Positions 41,119 through 51,453 are shown, numbered from the stretch's first letter. The stretch: 64,000 nt of DNA from Salaquimonas sp041736675 (GCA_041736675.1 JBGSTD010000048.1:1-64000), one strand, 5' to 3'. The notes: generated from the letters alone by a model not told the origin. Numbers and translations: made by a program.

Positions 41119-43719
41119 ATGGCAACCGAACGTTACAATCCAAGGGTAACCGAACCAAAATGGCGCAAATCATGGGATGAGGCAAAATTGTTCGAAACGA
41201 ACAATGACAGCCCGCTACCCAAATATTATGTGCTGGAGATGTTTCCCTATCCTTCGGGCCGAATTCATATGGGCCATGTTCGCAACTATGCCATGGGCGA
41301 TGTCGTTGCTCGATACAAAAGGGCAATGGGATACAACGTCCTTCATCCGATGGGCTGGGATGCGTTCGGAATGCCGGCTGAAAACGCGGCGATGCAAAAC
41401 AAGGTGCATCCAAAAGAGTGGACCTATCAGAACATTGCCGCCATGCGCAGTCAGTTGAAATCCATGGGTCTTTCAATTGACTGGTCCCGCGAATTTGCCA
41501 CATGTGATGTTGAATATTATCATCGCCAGCAAATGCTGTTTGTCGACTTTCTCGACAAGGGTCTCGTTGGCCGCCGCGTCTCAAAGGTGAACTGGGATCC
41601 TGAAGATCAGACCGTCCTCGCCAATGAGCAGGTAATTGACGGCCGCGGCTGGCGTTCAGGAGCCATTGTCGAGCAGCGCGAACTTGCCCAATGGGTTTTC
41701 AAGATCACCGATTATAGCGAAGAGTTGCTGAGTGCGATCGACACGCTTGATGATTGGCCTGAAAAGGTCCGCACCATGCAGCGGAACTGGATCGGAAAAT
41801 CCCGCGGAGCCCGCATCCACTTTCCTTTTGTCAGAAAGGCCTCGGTCGTTGATAAGGATCTCGTTTGCTTTTCAACAAGGCCTGATACCCTTTATGGCGC
41901 TAGTTTCATGGCGGTCTCCGCCGAACATCCGGTATGCCTCGAGCTGGCAGAAGACAATCCCGATCTTAAGGCATTTATGGAAGACTGCCGTAGAATGGGC
42001 ACGTCGACAGCCGACATAGAAACAGCCGAAAAGAAGGGCTTTGATCTTGGGCTTACCGTTGCCCATCCATTCATTGAAGGCAAAGAGCTCCCCGTTTATG
42101 CCGCAAACTTTGTTCTGATGGAATACGGAACAGGTGCCATATTCGGCTGTCCGGCGCACGACCAGCGCGATCTTGATTTTGCCCGCAAATACAATCTGGA
42201 AGTCACCTCTGTGGTTGCTCCGCTGTCTGATCCGGAAACTCCTGCGGAAATCGGCAACATCGCTTTTGTTGACGACGGCGTTCTGATCAATTCGGGCCTG
42301 ATGAGCGGTCTTCGCAAGGACGAGGCAATCAACAGAGCAATTGATCTGCTCGCTGCCAAAGGATTGGCGAAAGAGGAAATCAACTATCGTTTGCGCGATT
42401 GGGGAATTTCACGTCAGCGCTATTGGGGATGCCCGATCCCTGTAATTCATTGTGATGATTGCGGTGCTGTTGCTGTGCCAAAGTCTGATCTGCCGGTAAG
42501 GCTGCCTGAAGATGTTACCTTCGACATCCCTGGAAATCCACTGGACCGGCACCCGACCTGGCGTCATGTCAATTGCCCCAATTGCAATAAGCCAGCCATT
42601 CGTGAAACGGACACGATGGATACTTTTGTTGATTCTTCCTGGTATTTTGCCCGTTTCACAGCGCCTTGGGAGAACAACCCGACTGACCCTGAAGCTGCCA
42701 ACGCCTGGCTTCCCGTGGACCAATATATTGGCGGCATCGAGCATGCGATTCTACATCTTTTGTATTCGCGCTTTTTTACCCGGGCCATGAAGGTTGCCGG
42801 ACACCTTGATATTGACGAACCTTTCAAGGGTCTTTTCACACAGGGAATGGTTGTGCATGAAACTTACAAGGGTGTAGGCGGTTTTATCACCCCGGCTGAA
42901 ATTCGTATTGAGGAGACAGAGGGAAAACGCCGCGCTTTTGAAATTGTTTCAGGGAGTGAAGTTTCAATCGGCAGCATCGAAAAGATGTCAAAGTCGAAGA
43001 AGAATGTCGTCGATCCAGATGATATCATTGCGTCTTATGGCGCAGACACAGCTCGTTTCTTCATGCTGTCAGATTCTCCTCCTGAACGCGATGTGATCTG
43101 GACTGAATCCGGGGTGGAAGGTTCCCATCGCTTTGTTCAGCGGGTTTGGCGACTATTGAGCGAGGCAGGCTCAGTTCTTTCGGCAACTACTGCTGTAACT
43201 GGCAAAGAGGGCAAAGCGTTGGATATTTCCCGCGCAGCCCACAAGACCTTGAAAGCGGTTGGTGAGGACCTCGACAAGCTGGCTTTCAACAAGGCTGTTG
43301 CACGTCTTTATGAATTGGTCAATCTGATCGCGGCTCCCCTTGCTGAAGTAGCGGCGCAAAAATCTGATCCCCAAACAACAAGTGCTGTGAAACAGGCGGT
43401 TGATTTTTTGATATCGATGTTTGCTCCGATGATGCCGCACCTTGCCGAGGAGTGCTGGCAAGTTACCGGACATCAGACCATGGTTGCCGACACCCCTTGG
43501 CCAAAATATGAAAATCAGCTGGTTCGCGATGACCAGTTGTTGCTGCCGGTTCAGATCAACGGGAAAAAACGCGCTGATATATCAGTAGCAGCAGAAGCTG
43601 GCGAAGATGAGATTATTGCTGCAGTATTGGCACTTGATGTGGTAAGGGGATATTTGGATGGCACACAGCCGCGCAAAGTCATTGTGGTGCCCAAAAGGAT
43701 TGTTAACATCGTTCTATGA
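41119..43719 (+). CDS. leuS: Leucyl-tRNA synthetase
   Basis: 866 residues, full length. Class I signatures: FPYPSGRIHMGHVRNY at about 43-58 (HIGH-type) and EKMSKSKKN near 621 (KMSKS). The editing domain with TRPDTLYGASFMAV lies between them, plus a zinc-like CPNCNKP and IHCDDCGA pair. First gene of the operon leuS-lptE-holA. Confidence 0.97.
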   Translation: MATERYNPRVTEPKWRKSWDEAKLFETNNDSPLPKYYVLEMFPYPSGRIHMGHVRNYAMGDVVARYKRAMGYNVLHPMGWDAFGMPAENAAMQNKVHPKEWTYQNIAAMRSQLKSMGLSIDWSREFATCDVEYYHRQQMLFVDFLDKGLVGRRVSKVNWDPEDQTVLANEQVIDGRGWRSGAIVEQRELAQWVFKITDYSEELLSAIDTLDDWPEKVRTMQRNWIGKSRGARIHFPFVRKASVVDKDLVCFSTRPDTLYGASFMAVSAEHPVCLELAEDNPDLKAFMEDCRRMGTSTADIETAEKKGFDLGLTVAHPFIEGKELPVYAANFVLMEYGTGAIFGCPAHDQRDLDFARKYNLEVTSVVAPLSDPETPAEIGNIAFVDDGVLINSGLMSGLRKDEAINRAIDLLAAKGLAKEEINYRLRDWGISRQRYWGCPIPVIHCDDCGAVAVPKSDLPVRLPEDVTFDIPGNPLDRHPTWRHVNCPNCNKPAIRETDTMDTFVDSSWYFARFTAPWENNPTDPEAANAWLPVDQYIGGIEHAILHLLYSRFFTRAMKVAGHLDIDEPFKGLFTQGMVVHETYKGVGGFITPAEIRIEETEGKRRAFEIVSGSEVSIGSIEKMSKSKKNVVDPDDIIASYGADTARFFMLSDSPPERDVIWTESGVEGSHRFVQRVWRLLSEAGSVLSATTAVTGKEGKALDISRAAHKTLKAVGEDLDKLAFNKAVARLYELVNLIAAPLAEVAAQKSDPQTTSAVKQAVDFLISMFAPMMPHLAEECWQVTGHQTMVADTPWPKYENQLVRDDQLLLPVQINGKKRADISVAAEAGEDEIIAAVLALDVVRGYLDGTQPRKVIVVPKRIVNIVL

Positions 43720-43745
43720 CGATGTGATGCGGGATGGAAATTGAT

Positions 43746-44294
43746 ATGGTGATTAGACTGGTTCGAGATTGGACAAAACCAACCCGTCGTGCTGCTGCGC
43801 TCGGCCTGGCTCTCATCCTGGTGGGTTGTCAGTTCCAACCACTCTATTCCACCTCAGGCGGGACAATTGCGGGTTCAAATGTTGCTCTCTCGGCGGTATC
43901 GGTGAATGAAGTTGAAACCAGGGAAGCCCAGCAGGTCCGCAACCATCTGATTTTTCTTTTGACCGGAGGCGCATCTCCACTAAACCCGGCTCATTCGGTC
44001 AATTTGCGTGTCTCATCAAACGTGGCGACCAATGCCAGCGCAATTTCCAGCTCAACAACAAACCAGCTTGGTAATACCGCTGGCAGTGTCAGAGTAAATG
44101 CCAGTTACGAAATTTTTGACACCGCCAAAAATGAAGTGATTGCCCGGGGCAATCGTGAGACATCAGCTAGCTTCGACAAGACCAGTCAGAGCTTTGCATC
44201 AAACCGCGCCCAGCGTGATGCTGAAAACCGTGCAGCGAGAGAAGTCGCTGAACAACTTCGTCTGGCTATTGCTGCCGATCTGGGCAAGGTCTGA
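43746..44294 (+). CDS. lptE: LPS-assembly lipoprotein LptE
   Basis: 182 residues from ATG 43746; 43734 is an in-frame alternative. Lipobox LALILVGCQFQPLY near residue 32 gives a lipidated cysteine. The rest shows the LptE fold: helix-strand with TREAQQVRNHLIFLLTG and a conserved alanine-rich end RAAREVAEQLRLAIAA. It plugs LptD in the outer membrane. The neighbours leuS upstream and holA downstream are the classic leuS-lptE-holA order. Confidence 0.9.
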   Translation: MVIRLVRDWTKPTRRAAALGLALILVGCQFQPLYSTSGGTIAGSNVALSAVSVNEVETREAQQVRNHLIFLLTGGASPLNPAHSVNLRVSSNVATNASAISSSTTNQLGNTAGSVRVNASYEIFDTAKNEVIARGNRETSASFDKTSQSFASNRAQRDAENRAAREVAEQLRLAIAADLGKV

Positions 44295-44314
44295 TTTTTT
44301 GAAATGGACACCTG

Positions 44315-45346
44315 ATGGTTGCCATCAAGAACCATGAAGTCGACCGATATTTGGCCAAGCCTGATCCGGCCTTCAGATGTATCCTGCTTTTTGGCCCTGA
44401 TGCCGGCCTTGTCAGCGAACGGGCTGATTTTCTGGCAGGCAAGACAGGTGTAGATCAGGCTGATCCCTTTTCAACAATACGGCTTAACGCAGACGATGTC
44501 GCTGAGGATAGATCCCGTTTGCAGGATGAGGCCTTTACTGTTGGAATGTTTGGGGGTGAACGGCTTATCCGTGTCAGCGGATCCACCCGGCGAAATCTGA
44601 CAGAGGCTGTAAAGCCGATATTGGAAGTCGCACTTGAAGATGTGTGGATTATCATTGAGGCCGGAGATCTTGACAAGAAATCTCCCCTTCGCACAGCCTT
44701 TGAGAAATCCCGCCATGCATGGGCGCTTCCTTGTTATCAGGACGATAGCAAGGTACTTGAGCAACTGGTTCGCGAGGAAATTACCGATCAAGGTTTTCGG
44801 ATATCTGGCGAGGTGATCGCTTTTCTAAAACCTTTCCTGGGCGGCGACCGGATGGCAAGCCGCAACGAATTACGCAAACTTGCCCTATATGCCCTTGGCG
44901 AAAGTGAAATTACCAAGGAACATGTGATCAATATTGTTGGCGACGCTTCCAGCTTCGATGTCAATGATGTTATTGATGCTGTTGCCGCCGGAAACATGGA
45001 ACAACTTGAAAAAAATCTCGAGCGTGTGCTGCTTGAAGGCATTTCACCCGACATGGTCTTATTGAACGCGCTGCGTCATTTTCAGCTGTTGCACGAATTG
45101 CGCGGAAAGATGGAATCTGGCCGGATTTCCGCTCAGGTTGCTGTCGATGGCGCTCGGCCACCGATTTTTTATGCTCGAAAATTTTCTGTGTCGCAATCCA
45201 TCAGCAAGATGTCACTGCCTACGTTGACAAAGATACTAAGCCGTTTGCAAAATGCTGCCTTTGAGGCAAGAGCCCATCCTGAGCTTGGTCATTCCATTGC
45301 AGGAACCAGCCTGCTCGCAGCTTTGCTTGAATCGCGGCGAGGCTAA
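44315..45346 (+). CDS. holA: DNA polymerase III delta subunit
   Basis: 343 residues. CILLFGPDAGLVSERADFL near the N-terminus, DPFSTIRLNADDV, then the AAA-like core with EALEDVWIIIEAGDLDKKS-type strand and LIAFLKPFLGGDRMASRNEL, and a C-terminal collar (ISPDMVLLNALRHFQLLHEL). It loads the beta clamp. Convergent with parB 30 bases away. Confidence 0.93.
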   Translation: MVAIKNHEVDRYLAKPDPAFRCILLFGPDAGLVSERADFLAGKTGVDQADPFSTIRLNADDVAEDRSRLQDEAFTVGMFGGERLIRVSGSTRRNLTEAVKPILEVALEDVWIIIEAGDLDKKSPLRTAFEKSRHAWALPCYQDDSKVLEQLVREEITDQGFRISGEVIAFLKPFLGGDRMASRNELRKLALYALGESEITKEHVINIVGDASSFDVNDVIDAVAAGNMEQLEKNLERVLLEGISPDMVLLNALRHFQLLHELRGKMESGRISAQVAVDGARPPIFYARKFSVSQSISKMSLPTLTKILSRLQNAAFEARAHPELGHSIAGTSLLAALLESRRG

Positions 45347-45376
45347 ACTCACTGTGGTACCTGCCAAATGCCAGGA

Positions 45377-46297
45377 CTATTTGTTGCGCAGACGCTGGCA
45401 AATATCTTCCAGCTGATCAAGATTTTGATACCGGATACGGATCTCGCCTTTTCCGTTTTCATGATGACGAATATCAAGCTTCAGGCCCAGTATATCGGAG
45501 ATTTCGCGCTCCAGCGCTCTTGTATCAGCAGACTTGAAATCAAGGCTTTTTGTTTCTGGCGCCTTCTTTGAAACTTCATCAAGAAGACTTGCCTTTTGCT
45601 GGCCCAGCTCTTCCGCCTGGCGAACCGACAGTCCTTCCTTGACAATGCGAATGGCAAGTTTGAGTGGATCATCCGCAGTCACCAGGGCGCGGGCATGCCC
45701 CGCGGACAATTCGCCTGTCGTGACAAAATCACGGACCTTTTCCGGCAATTTCAGCAATCGCAATGTGTTTGCCACATGACTGCGACTCTTGCCGATCACG
45801 CCGCCAAGATCAGACTGTGTATAATCATATTCATCAATCAACTGTTGATAGCCAAGCGCTTCCTCGACAGGATTGAGATCAGCGCGTTGAACGTTTTCAA
45901 TAATGGCAAGTTCCAGCGCCTGCTTGTCATCTACATCGCGGATGATGATTGGAATTTCATGAAGGGAAGCCCGTTGGGCGGCCCGCCAGCGTCTCTCACC
46001 GGCAATGATTTCATATTTGGCACCGCCAAGATCCTGACCCTTGATCGGACGCACCAAAATTGGCTGAACAATTCCGTGCTCAGAAATTGAACGGGCAAGT
46101 TCAGCAAGATGTTCCTCGACAAAATGACGCCGCGGGTTGTTGGCATTTGCTCGGACAAATTCGATAGGAACCTTGCGATCGGCTCGCAGATCAATTTCCG
46201 GTTTTGAGGCAACAACCGGAGCAGAAACATCGTCCATTTCCCCGATCAGGGCTGCAAGCCCGCGGCCTAGCCGTTTCTTTGATCCGCTATCAGACAT
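45377..46297 (-). CDS. parB: Chromosome-partitioning protein ParB
   Basis: 306 residues, ATG 46297 after GGGAG. ParB signature boxes: NPRRHFVEEHLAELARSI, the CTP-binding box EIIAGERRWRAAQRA, LALIENVQRADLNPVEEA-type helix, and the HTH YTQSDLGGVIGKSRSHVAN. The basic N-terminus KKRLGRGLAALIGE touches ParA. It binds the parS sites at 47864, 49973 and 50013. parA lies immediately upstream. Confidence 0.96.
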   Translation of the reverse strand: MSDSGSKKRLGRGLAALIGEMDDVSAPVVASKPEIDLRADRKVPIEFVRANANNPRRHFVEEHLAELARSISEHGIVQPILVRPIKGQDLGGAKYEIIAGERRWRAAQRASLHEIPIIIRDVDDKQALELAIIENVQRADLNPVEEALGYQQLIDEYDYTQSDLGGVIGKSRSHVANTLRLLKLPEKVRDFVTTGELSAGHARALVTADDPLKLAIRIVKEGLSVRQAEELGQQKASLLDEVSKKAPETKSLDFKSADTRALEREISDILGLKLDIRHHENGKGEIRIRYQNLDQLEDICQRLRNK

Positions 46298-46354
46298 GAT
46301 TCAACTCCCGATTATTTTCTGGCAAGCCAGTATTCACTAGATTCAAGGCCGGCA

Positions 46355-47158
46355 TTACGCTGCCGTCAGCTTCTTTTCCATCTGGATGACTTCAGAAGCA
46401 AGACGCAGATAAGCCTGACTGCCTGTGCATTTCAGATCATACAAAATTGCAGGTTTTCCGTAAGACGGCGCCTCGGACAACCTGACATTCCGCGGAATAA
46501 CTGTTTGATAAACCTTTTCCCCCATGTAATCACGTACATCATTTTCGACCTGTGATGCCAGATTATTGCGAGAATCGTACATTGTCAGGACAATGCCATG
46601 CAGATGCAATTCGGGGTTAACACTGCTTTTTACCTGCTCCATCGTTTCAAGAAGCTGACTTAAGCCTTCCAGTGCAAAAAATTCGCACTGCAGGGGGACA
46701 AGCAATGCATGGGCAGCAGCCATCGCATTGATTGTCAACAGATTGAGCGACGGCGGACAATCGATCATAATGTAGTCAAACGGCCGTTTATTAGGATTAT
46801 ATTCCTCGATAGCCTTACGCAGTCGAAAGACCCGGTCGCCCGCATCCGAAATCTCCATTTCAAGGCCCAGCAAATCGAGCGTCGAGGGGGCAACCGAAAG
46901 GCGCGGGACAGCGGTTTTTACGATAGCATCATCGAGGGTTGCATCACCGCGCAACACATCGGCTGTCGAAATCTTGCGATCTTTACGTTCAATGCCAAGT
47001 CCCGTGCTGGCATTACCCTGGGGATCAAGATCGACAATCAGAACGGTCTTGCCGACAGCAGCCAAAGCCGTTGCGAGATTGATCGCAGTAGTTGTCTTTC
47101 CTACGCCGCCCTTTTGGTTGGCAACGGTCAAAACCCTGGAATGTGTCTTGCTGCCCAT
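46355..47158 (-). CDS. parA: Chromosome-partitioning ATPase ParA
   Basis: 267 residues. Deviant Walker A NQKGGVGKTTTAINLATALA at 13-32 and Walker B FDYIMIDCPPSLNLLTINAM near 127; VNPELHLHGIVLTMYDSRNN in the third domain. It positions ParB-bound origins. The gene runs parA-parB, 57 bases apart, downstream of rsmG. Confidence 0.96.
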   Translation of the reverse strand: MGSKTHSRVLTVANQKGGVGKTTTAINLATALAAVGKTVLIVDLDPQGNASTGLGIERKDRKISTADVLRGDATLDDAIVKTAVPRLSVAPSTLDLLGLEMEISDAGDRVFRLRKAIEEYNPNKRPFDYIMIDCPPSLNLLTINAMAAAHALLVPLQCEFFALEGLSQLLETMEQVKSSVNPELHLHGIVLTMYDSRNNLASQVENDVRDYMGEKVYQTVIPRNVRLSEAPSYGKPAILYDLKCTGSQAYLRLASEVIQMEKKLTAA

Positions 47159-47269
47159 GATCTCGCAACTTCGGTTATGTCAATTAAATGATGTTTTTCA
47201 ATGATGTTTCAGCCAAACTGCAAACATCGGTTACTACTGTACAGACATGCGCCCTTGCGAAGAGAGCCC

Positions 47270-47938
47270 TCAGGATTTCAATTTCTCCACATTGGAAAAC
47301 TCGAGAATCACCGATTCTGCATCAACTCTGCTTTGATGTACTACCAAATCAAAGTTCCACTTGCCATGACAATCTTCCAGTTCACTGCGGTATTCACGGC
47401 CTTTGTGAAAAAGAGCGCGTCTTTTTCCAGCAATGGTTTTGTCAGTTAGCTCTAGAAGTTTTGGCAGAGCGGCGAGCGCCCGCGCTGTAATCACTTCTGC
47501 GGCAATAAGTTGTTTCGAGGCCGACTCAATACGTAAATTGTGGACCTCCACCTTTACGCCGGTTGTGATGCCTACCCTTCGAAGAAACGCGCATTTCTTT
47601 TGGATGCTCTCCACCAGCCGGACACTCGTTTCAGTTTCCAGCTGCGCCTCTACCTGTTGCATCAAAATGGCGAGTACAAGCCCGGGAAAACCTCCACCGC
47701 TTCCGATATCAGTCCAATGCCTGGTTTCCGGGGCAATTGCCAGTAATTGTAAGCTGTCTGCAACATGGCGGCTCCAGAAAGCGTCGATCGTTGATGGTGC
47801 CACCAGGTTGGTTTTAACCTGCCATTGGCGCAAATTGGCTTCAAACAGCGACAACCGCAAAATTGTTTCACGTGAAACAGGGTAAATAGAATTGAGAAGC
47901 TGGATGATTCCCTGATCCGGGAAAGCTATATCCTGCAT
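47270..47938 (-). CDS. rsmG: 16S rRNA (guanine-527 N7)-methyltransferase RsmG
   Basis: 222 residues from ATG 47938 with AGGGAAG upstream; the longer frame runs into mnmG. SAM-binding DIGSGGGFPGLVLAIL near 88, FWSRHVADSLQLL before it and ITARALAALPKLLEL near 160. It methylates G527 in 16S rRNA. A perfect parS site is part of its coding sequence (codons for VSRETI). Sits between mnmG and parA as in most bacteria. Confidence 0.95.
   Translation of the reverse strand: MQDIAFPDQGIIQLLNSIYPVSRETILRLSLFEANLRQWQVKTNLVAPSTIDAFWSRHVADSLQLLAIAPETRHWTDIGSGGGFPGLVLAILMQQVEAQLETETSVRLVESIQKKCAFLRRVGITTGVKVEVHNLRIESASKQLIAAEVITARALAALPKLLELTDKTIAGKRRALFHKGREYRSELEDCHGKWNFDLVVHQSRVDAESVILEFSNVEKLKS
47864..47879. 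promoter_or_regulatory. parS site 1, inside rsmG
   Basis: TGTTTCACGTGAAACA, a perfect 16-base palindrome and the universal ParB-binding sequence. It is within the rsmG coding region. Confidence 0.95.
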
Positions 47939-47990
47939 GGACACTTCCCTGCTATCATTATCACGGAAAAACATGGAACTAACATATCCC

Positions 47991-49880
47991 TCATGCCGAC
48001 ATTTCACCATTGCCGGATTTGATGGATGAAATTCCGCTGCCTTTACGGATATACGAAAGGATTAGCGTCAGTGCGGCGGGAGTAACCCCTTCAATCCTGG
48101 CGGCCTGGCCAAGATTGACAGGCCTTACCCGCTCCAGCTTCTGGATTAGCTCGTTAGACAAGCCGGAGAGGATCCTGTAATTAAAATCAACCGGGATTGC
48201 GCGCGCCTCTTCCTTGCGCATCGCAATGATATCAGCTTCCTGCCGTTCCAGATAAACGGCATAGGAAGCTTCAATTTCCATTTGTTCCGCTGCCCTTGGA
48301 GAAATGGTGGCGAATTTCGGCCAAATAGGCATCAGCGTTGCCAATCCTATATCGCCATAAGACAGTAAGTCATAAGCAGATCGGCGCACGCCATCCTTGT
48401 TGATCTTCAAACCGTGATCATGGGCTTCATTGGGCGTGAGCGCTACAGATTTGAGCATGTTCTCCGTATTCGCCAGCTCAATTCTCCAATTTTCAAAAGC
48501 CTTGGCCCGCTCAAATCCAATACAGCCAAGCTCCAAACCGAGAGGTGTCAGCCGCTGATCAGCATTGTCCGACCGCAAACTCAAACGATATTCAGCCCTC
48601 GAAGTGAACATACGATAAGGCTCGGAAATCCCTTTAGTTGTCAGGTCATCAATCATGACGCCGATATAGGAATTGGTCCGACTGAAATGTACCGGATCAC
48701 TTCCCCCAACCTGCAAAGCCGCGTTAAGGCCGGCAACCAAGCCCTGCGCTGCCGCTTCCTCATAACCGGTTGTGCCGTTTATTTGTCCTGCAAGATAAAA
48801 TCCTCTAATTCGACGAGTTTCGAGGCTTGGTAACAATTCTCTTGGATCAACATGGTCATACTCGATTGCATAGCCTGGTTGGAGGATCTTGACCTCCTCC
48901 AAACCCTCAATCGTTCTGATAAACGCGACTTGAACATCCTCTGGAAGTGAAGTCGAAATACCATTCGGATAAACTGTACTATCATCCAGCCCTTCAGGCT
49001 CCAAAAAGACCTGATGACTGTCACGATCACCAAATTTTACGATCTTGTCTTCAACCGAAGGACAATAACGCGGACCCACACCCTCAATCTGCCCAGAATA
49101 CATCGCTGATTGATGAATATTATCTGCGATTATCTTGTGGGTCCGCTTGTTGGTACGTGTAATCCCACATTCTATCTGCGGATTGGTAATCCGATCCGTC
49201 AATGTTGAAAAAGCGACAGGAATGTCATCGCCCGGCTGCATTTCGAGGTCAGACCAGCGGATTGTTTTTCCATCAAGTCGTGCGGGTGTGCCTGTTTTGA
49301 GCCTGGAGAGCTTGAACCCAGCTTCCAGCAGGCTTTTCGATAGGCCCATCGATGGTGCTTCGCCCATCCTTCCCGCCGGAATTTTTCGAGTACCTATATG
49401 GATCAGGCCGCGCAGGAAGGTTCCGGTCGTCAGAACCACAGCGCCGGCAGAAAAAGTTCTGCCGTCTTCCAATACCACACCCGTCACAACACCCTCTCTC
49501 TGGAGCAGCTCTCCGACACCGCCCTCAACAATGGTGAGGTTGGCTGTATTGGCAATGGCATCCTGCATGGCTTGACGATACAGTTTTCGGTCAGCCTGAG
49601 CCCTGGGACCGCGAACTGCCGGACCTTTTCGGCGATTGAGCAAGCGAAACTGAATTCCTCCGCGGTCTGCAACCCTCCCCATCAACCCATCAAGCGCATC
49701 CACCTCACGAACTAAGTGACCTTTTCCCAGTCCCCCAATTGCAGGATTGCAAGACATCACACCAATTGTGTCGAATCGATGCGTAACTAAGGCTGTCTTG
49801 GCACCCATGCGTGCCGAGGCAGACGCTGCCTCACAACCGGCATGCCCTCCGCCAATAACAATCACATCATATTTAGTCAT
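47991..49880 (-). CDS. mnmG: tRNA uridine-34 5-carboxymethylaminomethyl modification enzyme MnmG (GidA)
   Basis: 629 residues. FAD-binding GGGHAGCEAASASARMG at 10-27 and CNPAIGGLGKGHLVREVDAL near 45; PRAQADRKLYRQAMQD and the C-terminal EGVTPAALTLILSYI complete the family pattern. Works with MnmE on tRNA wobble uridines. Encoded between mnmE and rsmG. Confidence 0.96.
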   Translation of the reverse strand: MTKYDVIVIGGGHAGCEAASASARMGAKTALVTHRFDTIGVMSCNPAIGGLGKGHLVREVDALDGLMGRVADRGGIQFRLLNRRKGPAVRGPRAQADRKLYRQAMQDAIANTANLTIVEGGVGELLQREGVVTGVVLEDGRTFSAGAVVLTTGTFLRGLIHIGTRKIPAGRMGEAPSMGLSKSLLEAGFKLSRLKTGTPARLDGKTIRWSDLEMQPGDDIPVAFSTLTDRITNPQIECGITRTNKRTHKIIADNIHQSAMYSGQIEGVGPRYCPSVEDKIVKFGDRDSHQVFLEPEGLDDSTVYPNGISTSLPEDVQVAFIRTIEGLEEVKILQPGYAIEYDHVDPRELLPSLETRRIRGFYLAGQINGTTGYEEAAAQGLVAGLNAALQVGGSDPVHFSRTNSYIGVMIDDLTTKGISEPYRMFTSRAEYRLSLRSDNADQRLTPLGLELGCIGFERAKAFENWRIELANTENMLKSVALTPNEAHDHGLKINKDGVRRSAYDLLSYGDIGLATLMPIWPKFATISPRAAEQMEIEASYAVYLERQEADIIAMRKEEARAIPVDFNYRILSGLSNELIQKLERVRPVNLGQAARIEGVTPAALTLILSYIRKGSGISSIKSGNGEMSA

Positions 49881-49972
49881 CCTGACCGAACTCCAAACAC
49901 TGAATTGAAGTGTGCCATAGCCCTAAATAGGCTGCAGGTAAACTCTCCTCAGAGATATACGACTTGTCAAAG

Positions 49973-49988
49973 TGTTTCACGTGAAACA
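49973..49988. promoter_or_regulatory. parS site 2, intergenic
   Basis: TGTTTCACGTGAAACA, perfect, in the 145-base gap between mnmE and mnmG. Confidence 0.95.
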
Positions 49989-50012
49989 GGTAAACCCGAA
50001 ATCCGGTAAAAG

Positions 50013-50028
50013 TGTTTCACGTGAATCA
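50013..50028. promoter_or_regulatory. parS site 3, one mismatch, at the mnmE stop
   Basis: TGTTTCACGTGAATCA differs from parS by one base. It lies 40 bases from site 2 (start to start) and overlaps the TGA stop codon of mnmE. Confidence 0.8.
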
Positions 50029-51354
50029 TTTTCCAATACAGAATTGGGAAAAAATTACATCGAGCAAATCCTCTACACCGACCGCTCCAGTTAACCGGCC
50101 AATTGCATCGCAGGCGATGCGCAACTCTTCGCCAGCCAAAACCGAATTTGCATCAAGCAAATAACCGACTTTCTGCAATGAAAACAGAACGTTGAGCAAC
50201 TCAATCCTATGTCTTTCCCGCGTTATCAGGGCTTCATTGCTCGAATCAGCTATTAAACGCACCTCAGTTTCCAGAAATGCAAGCAAACGATCAATTCCAT
50301 CAGGCGAGATGACATTGAAAGACAGACCAGCAATTGCATCATCATCTGAAATATCAGCGGCTAAATCATCCTTTGAAAAGACAAAAACAACATTTGGCAA
50401 ATCTGTTTCAGGCAAAGATCCCAACTCATCACTTGCTATTAGCCATAAAACCAAATCTGCAAGCGCTCCAACTTCACGAGCCCGCCTGATGCCTTCAATT
50501 TCAACGACATCGTCAGTAAAACGAATTCCAGCAGTATCAAACAATACTACTGGCATTCCACCAATATCCACTTTGCATTCGATTACATCGCGTGTGGTGC
50601 CTGCTATATTCGTAACTATTGCAATATTGCGACCTGCAAGCGCATTCAGCAAGGAAGATTTCCCGGAATTGGGAGCGCCCATCAAGGCCACGCGAAATCC
50701 GTCACGGATGATTTCACCTTTGGACCCTGAGGAAAATTCGCGATCCAATTCATCAATTAAACCGGTAACCTTACTGAGAATGTAATCCCGCATTGTATCA
50801 GGAACATCGTCTTCATCACTGAAGTCGAACTCCGCTTCAAGGAAAGCCCTACACTGAAGCAACTCCGAGCGCCAACGTTCCAATTTAAGACGAAACCTGC
50901 CACCTGCCTGCTGGACAGCCTGGCGCCTCTGAAATTCAGTTTCAGCGGCGATTAAATCCCCAAGGCCTTCTATCTCTGTTAGGTCAAGTTTACCATTCTC
51001 AAAGGCCCGCCTGGTAAAATCGCCAGCTTCAGCCATACGCACATTCTCGAAATTACCCAGAACCTCAAGAAAACGAGCAACAACCGCCTTTCCGCCGTGA
51101 ACATGCAACTCAACGCAATCTTCACCCGTAAAACTGTACGGTGCCGGAAAAAAACATACCAAACCTTCATCGAGAATATCTAGGGTTAAAGGATCAAAAA
51201 ACTGACGGAGATGCATTTTTCGTGCGGTAATTTTACTAACACCAAGGGAAGTCAGTATCAGTTGGCACGCACTACCTGATAACCGAAGCACAGCCACACC
51301 ACTCGGCAGACTGCCACTGGAAAGCGCAAATATGGTATCCTGTTCGCTTGTCAT
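50026..51354 (-). CDS. mnmE: tRNA modification GTPase MnmE (TrmE)
   Basis: 442 residues. N-terminal folate-like domain (RGPAPYSFTGEDCVELHVHG-type sequence around 70-90), the G domain with GAPNSGKSSLLNAL near 225, DTAGIR near 270, and the invariant C-terminal CIGK. Partner of MnmG. The stop codon is part of parS site 3. Confidence 0.95.
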   Translation of the reverse strand: MTSEQDTIFALSSGSLPSGVAVLRLSGSACQLILTSLGVSKITARKMHLRQFFDPLTLDILDEGLVCFFPAPYSFTGEDCVELHVHGGKAVVARFLEVLGNFENVRMAEAGDFTRRAFENGKLDLTEIEGLGDLIAAETEFQRRQAVQQAGGRFRLKLERWRSELLQCRAFLEAEFDFSDEDDVPDTMRDYILSKVTGLIDELDREFSSGSKGEIIRDGFRVALMGAPNSGKSSLLNALAGRNIAIVTNIAGTTRDVIECKVDIGGMPVVLFDTAGIRFTDDVVEIEGIRRAREVGALADLVLWLIASDELGSLPETDLPNVVFVFSKDDLAADISDDDAIAGLSFNVISPDGIDRLLAFLETEVRLIADSSNEALITRERHRIELLNVLFSLQKVGYLLDANSVLAGEELRIACDAIGRLTGAVGVEDLLDVIFSQFCIGK

Positions 51355-51453
51355 CTACTTCAGCCTGACAGAAATAATTTAAGCGCTAAATGGACCGAAG
51401 ATATTACGTGGCCGAATCAATTTCTGGTAAACCGCACAAAAATACGACCCGGA

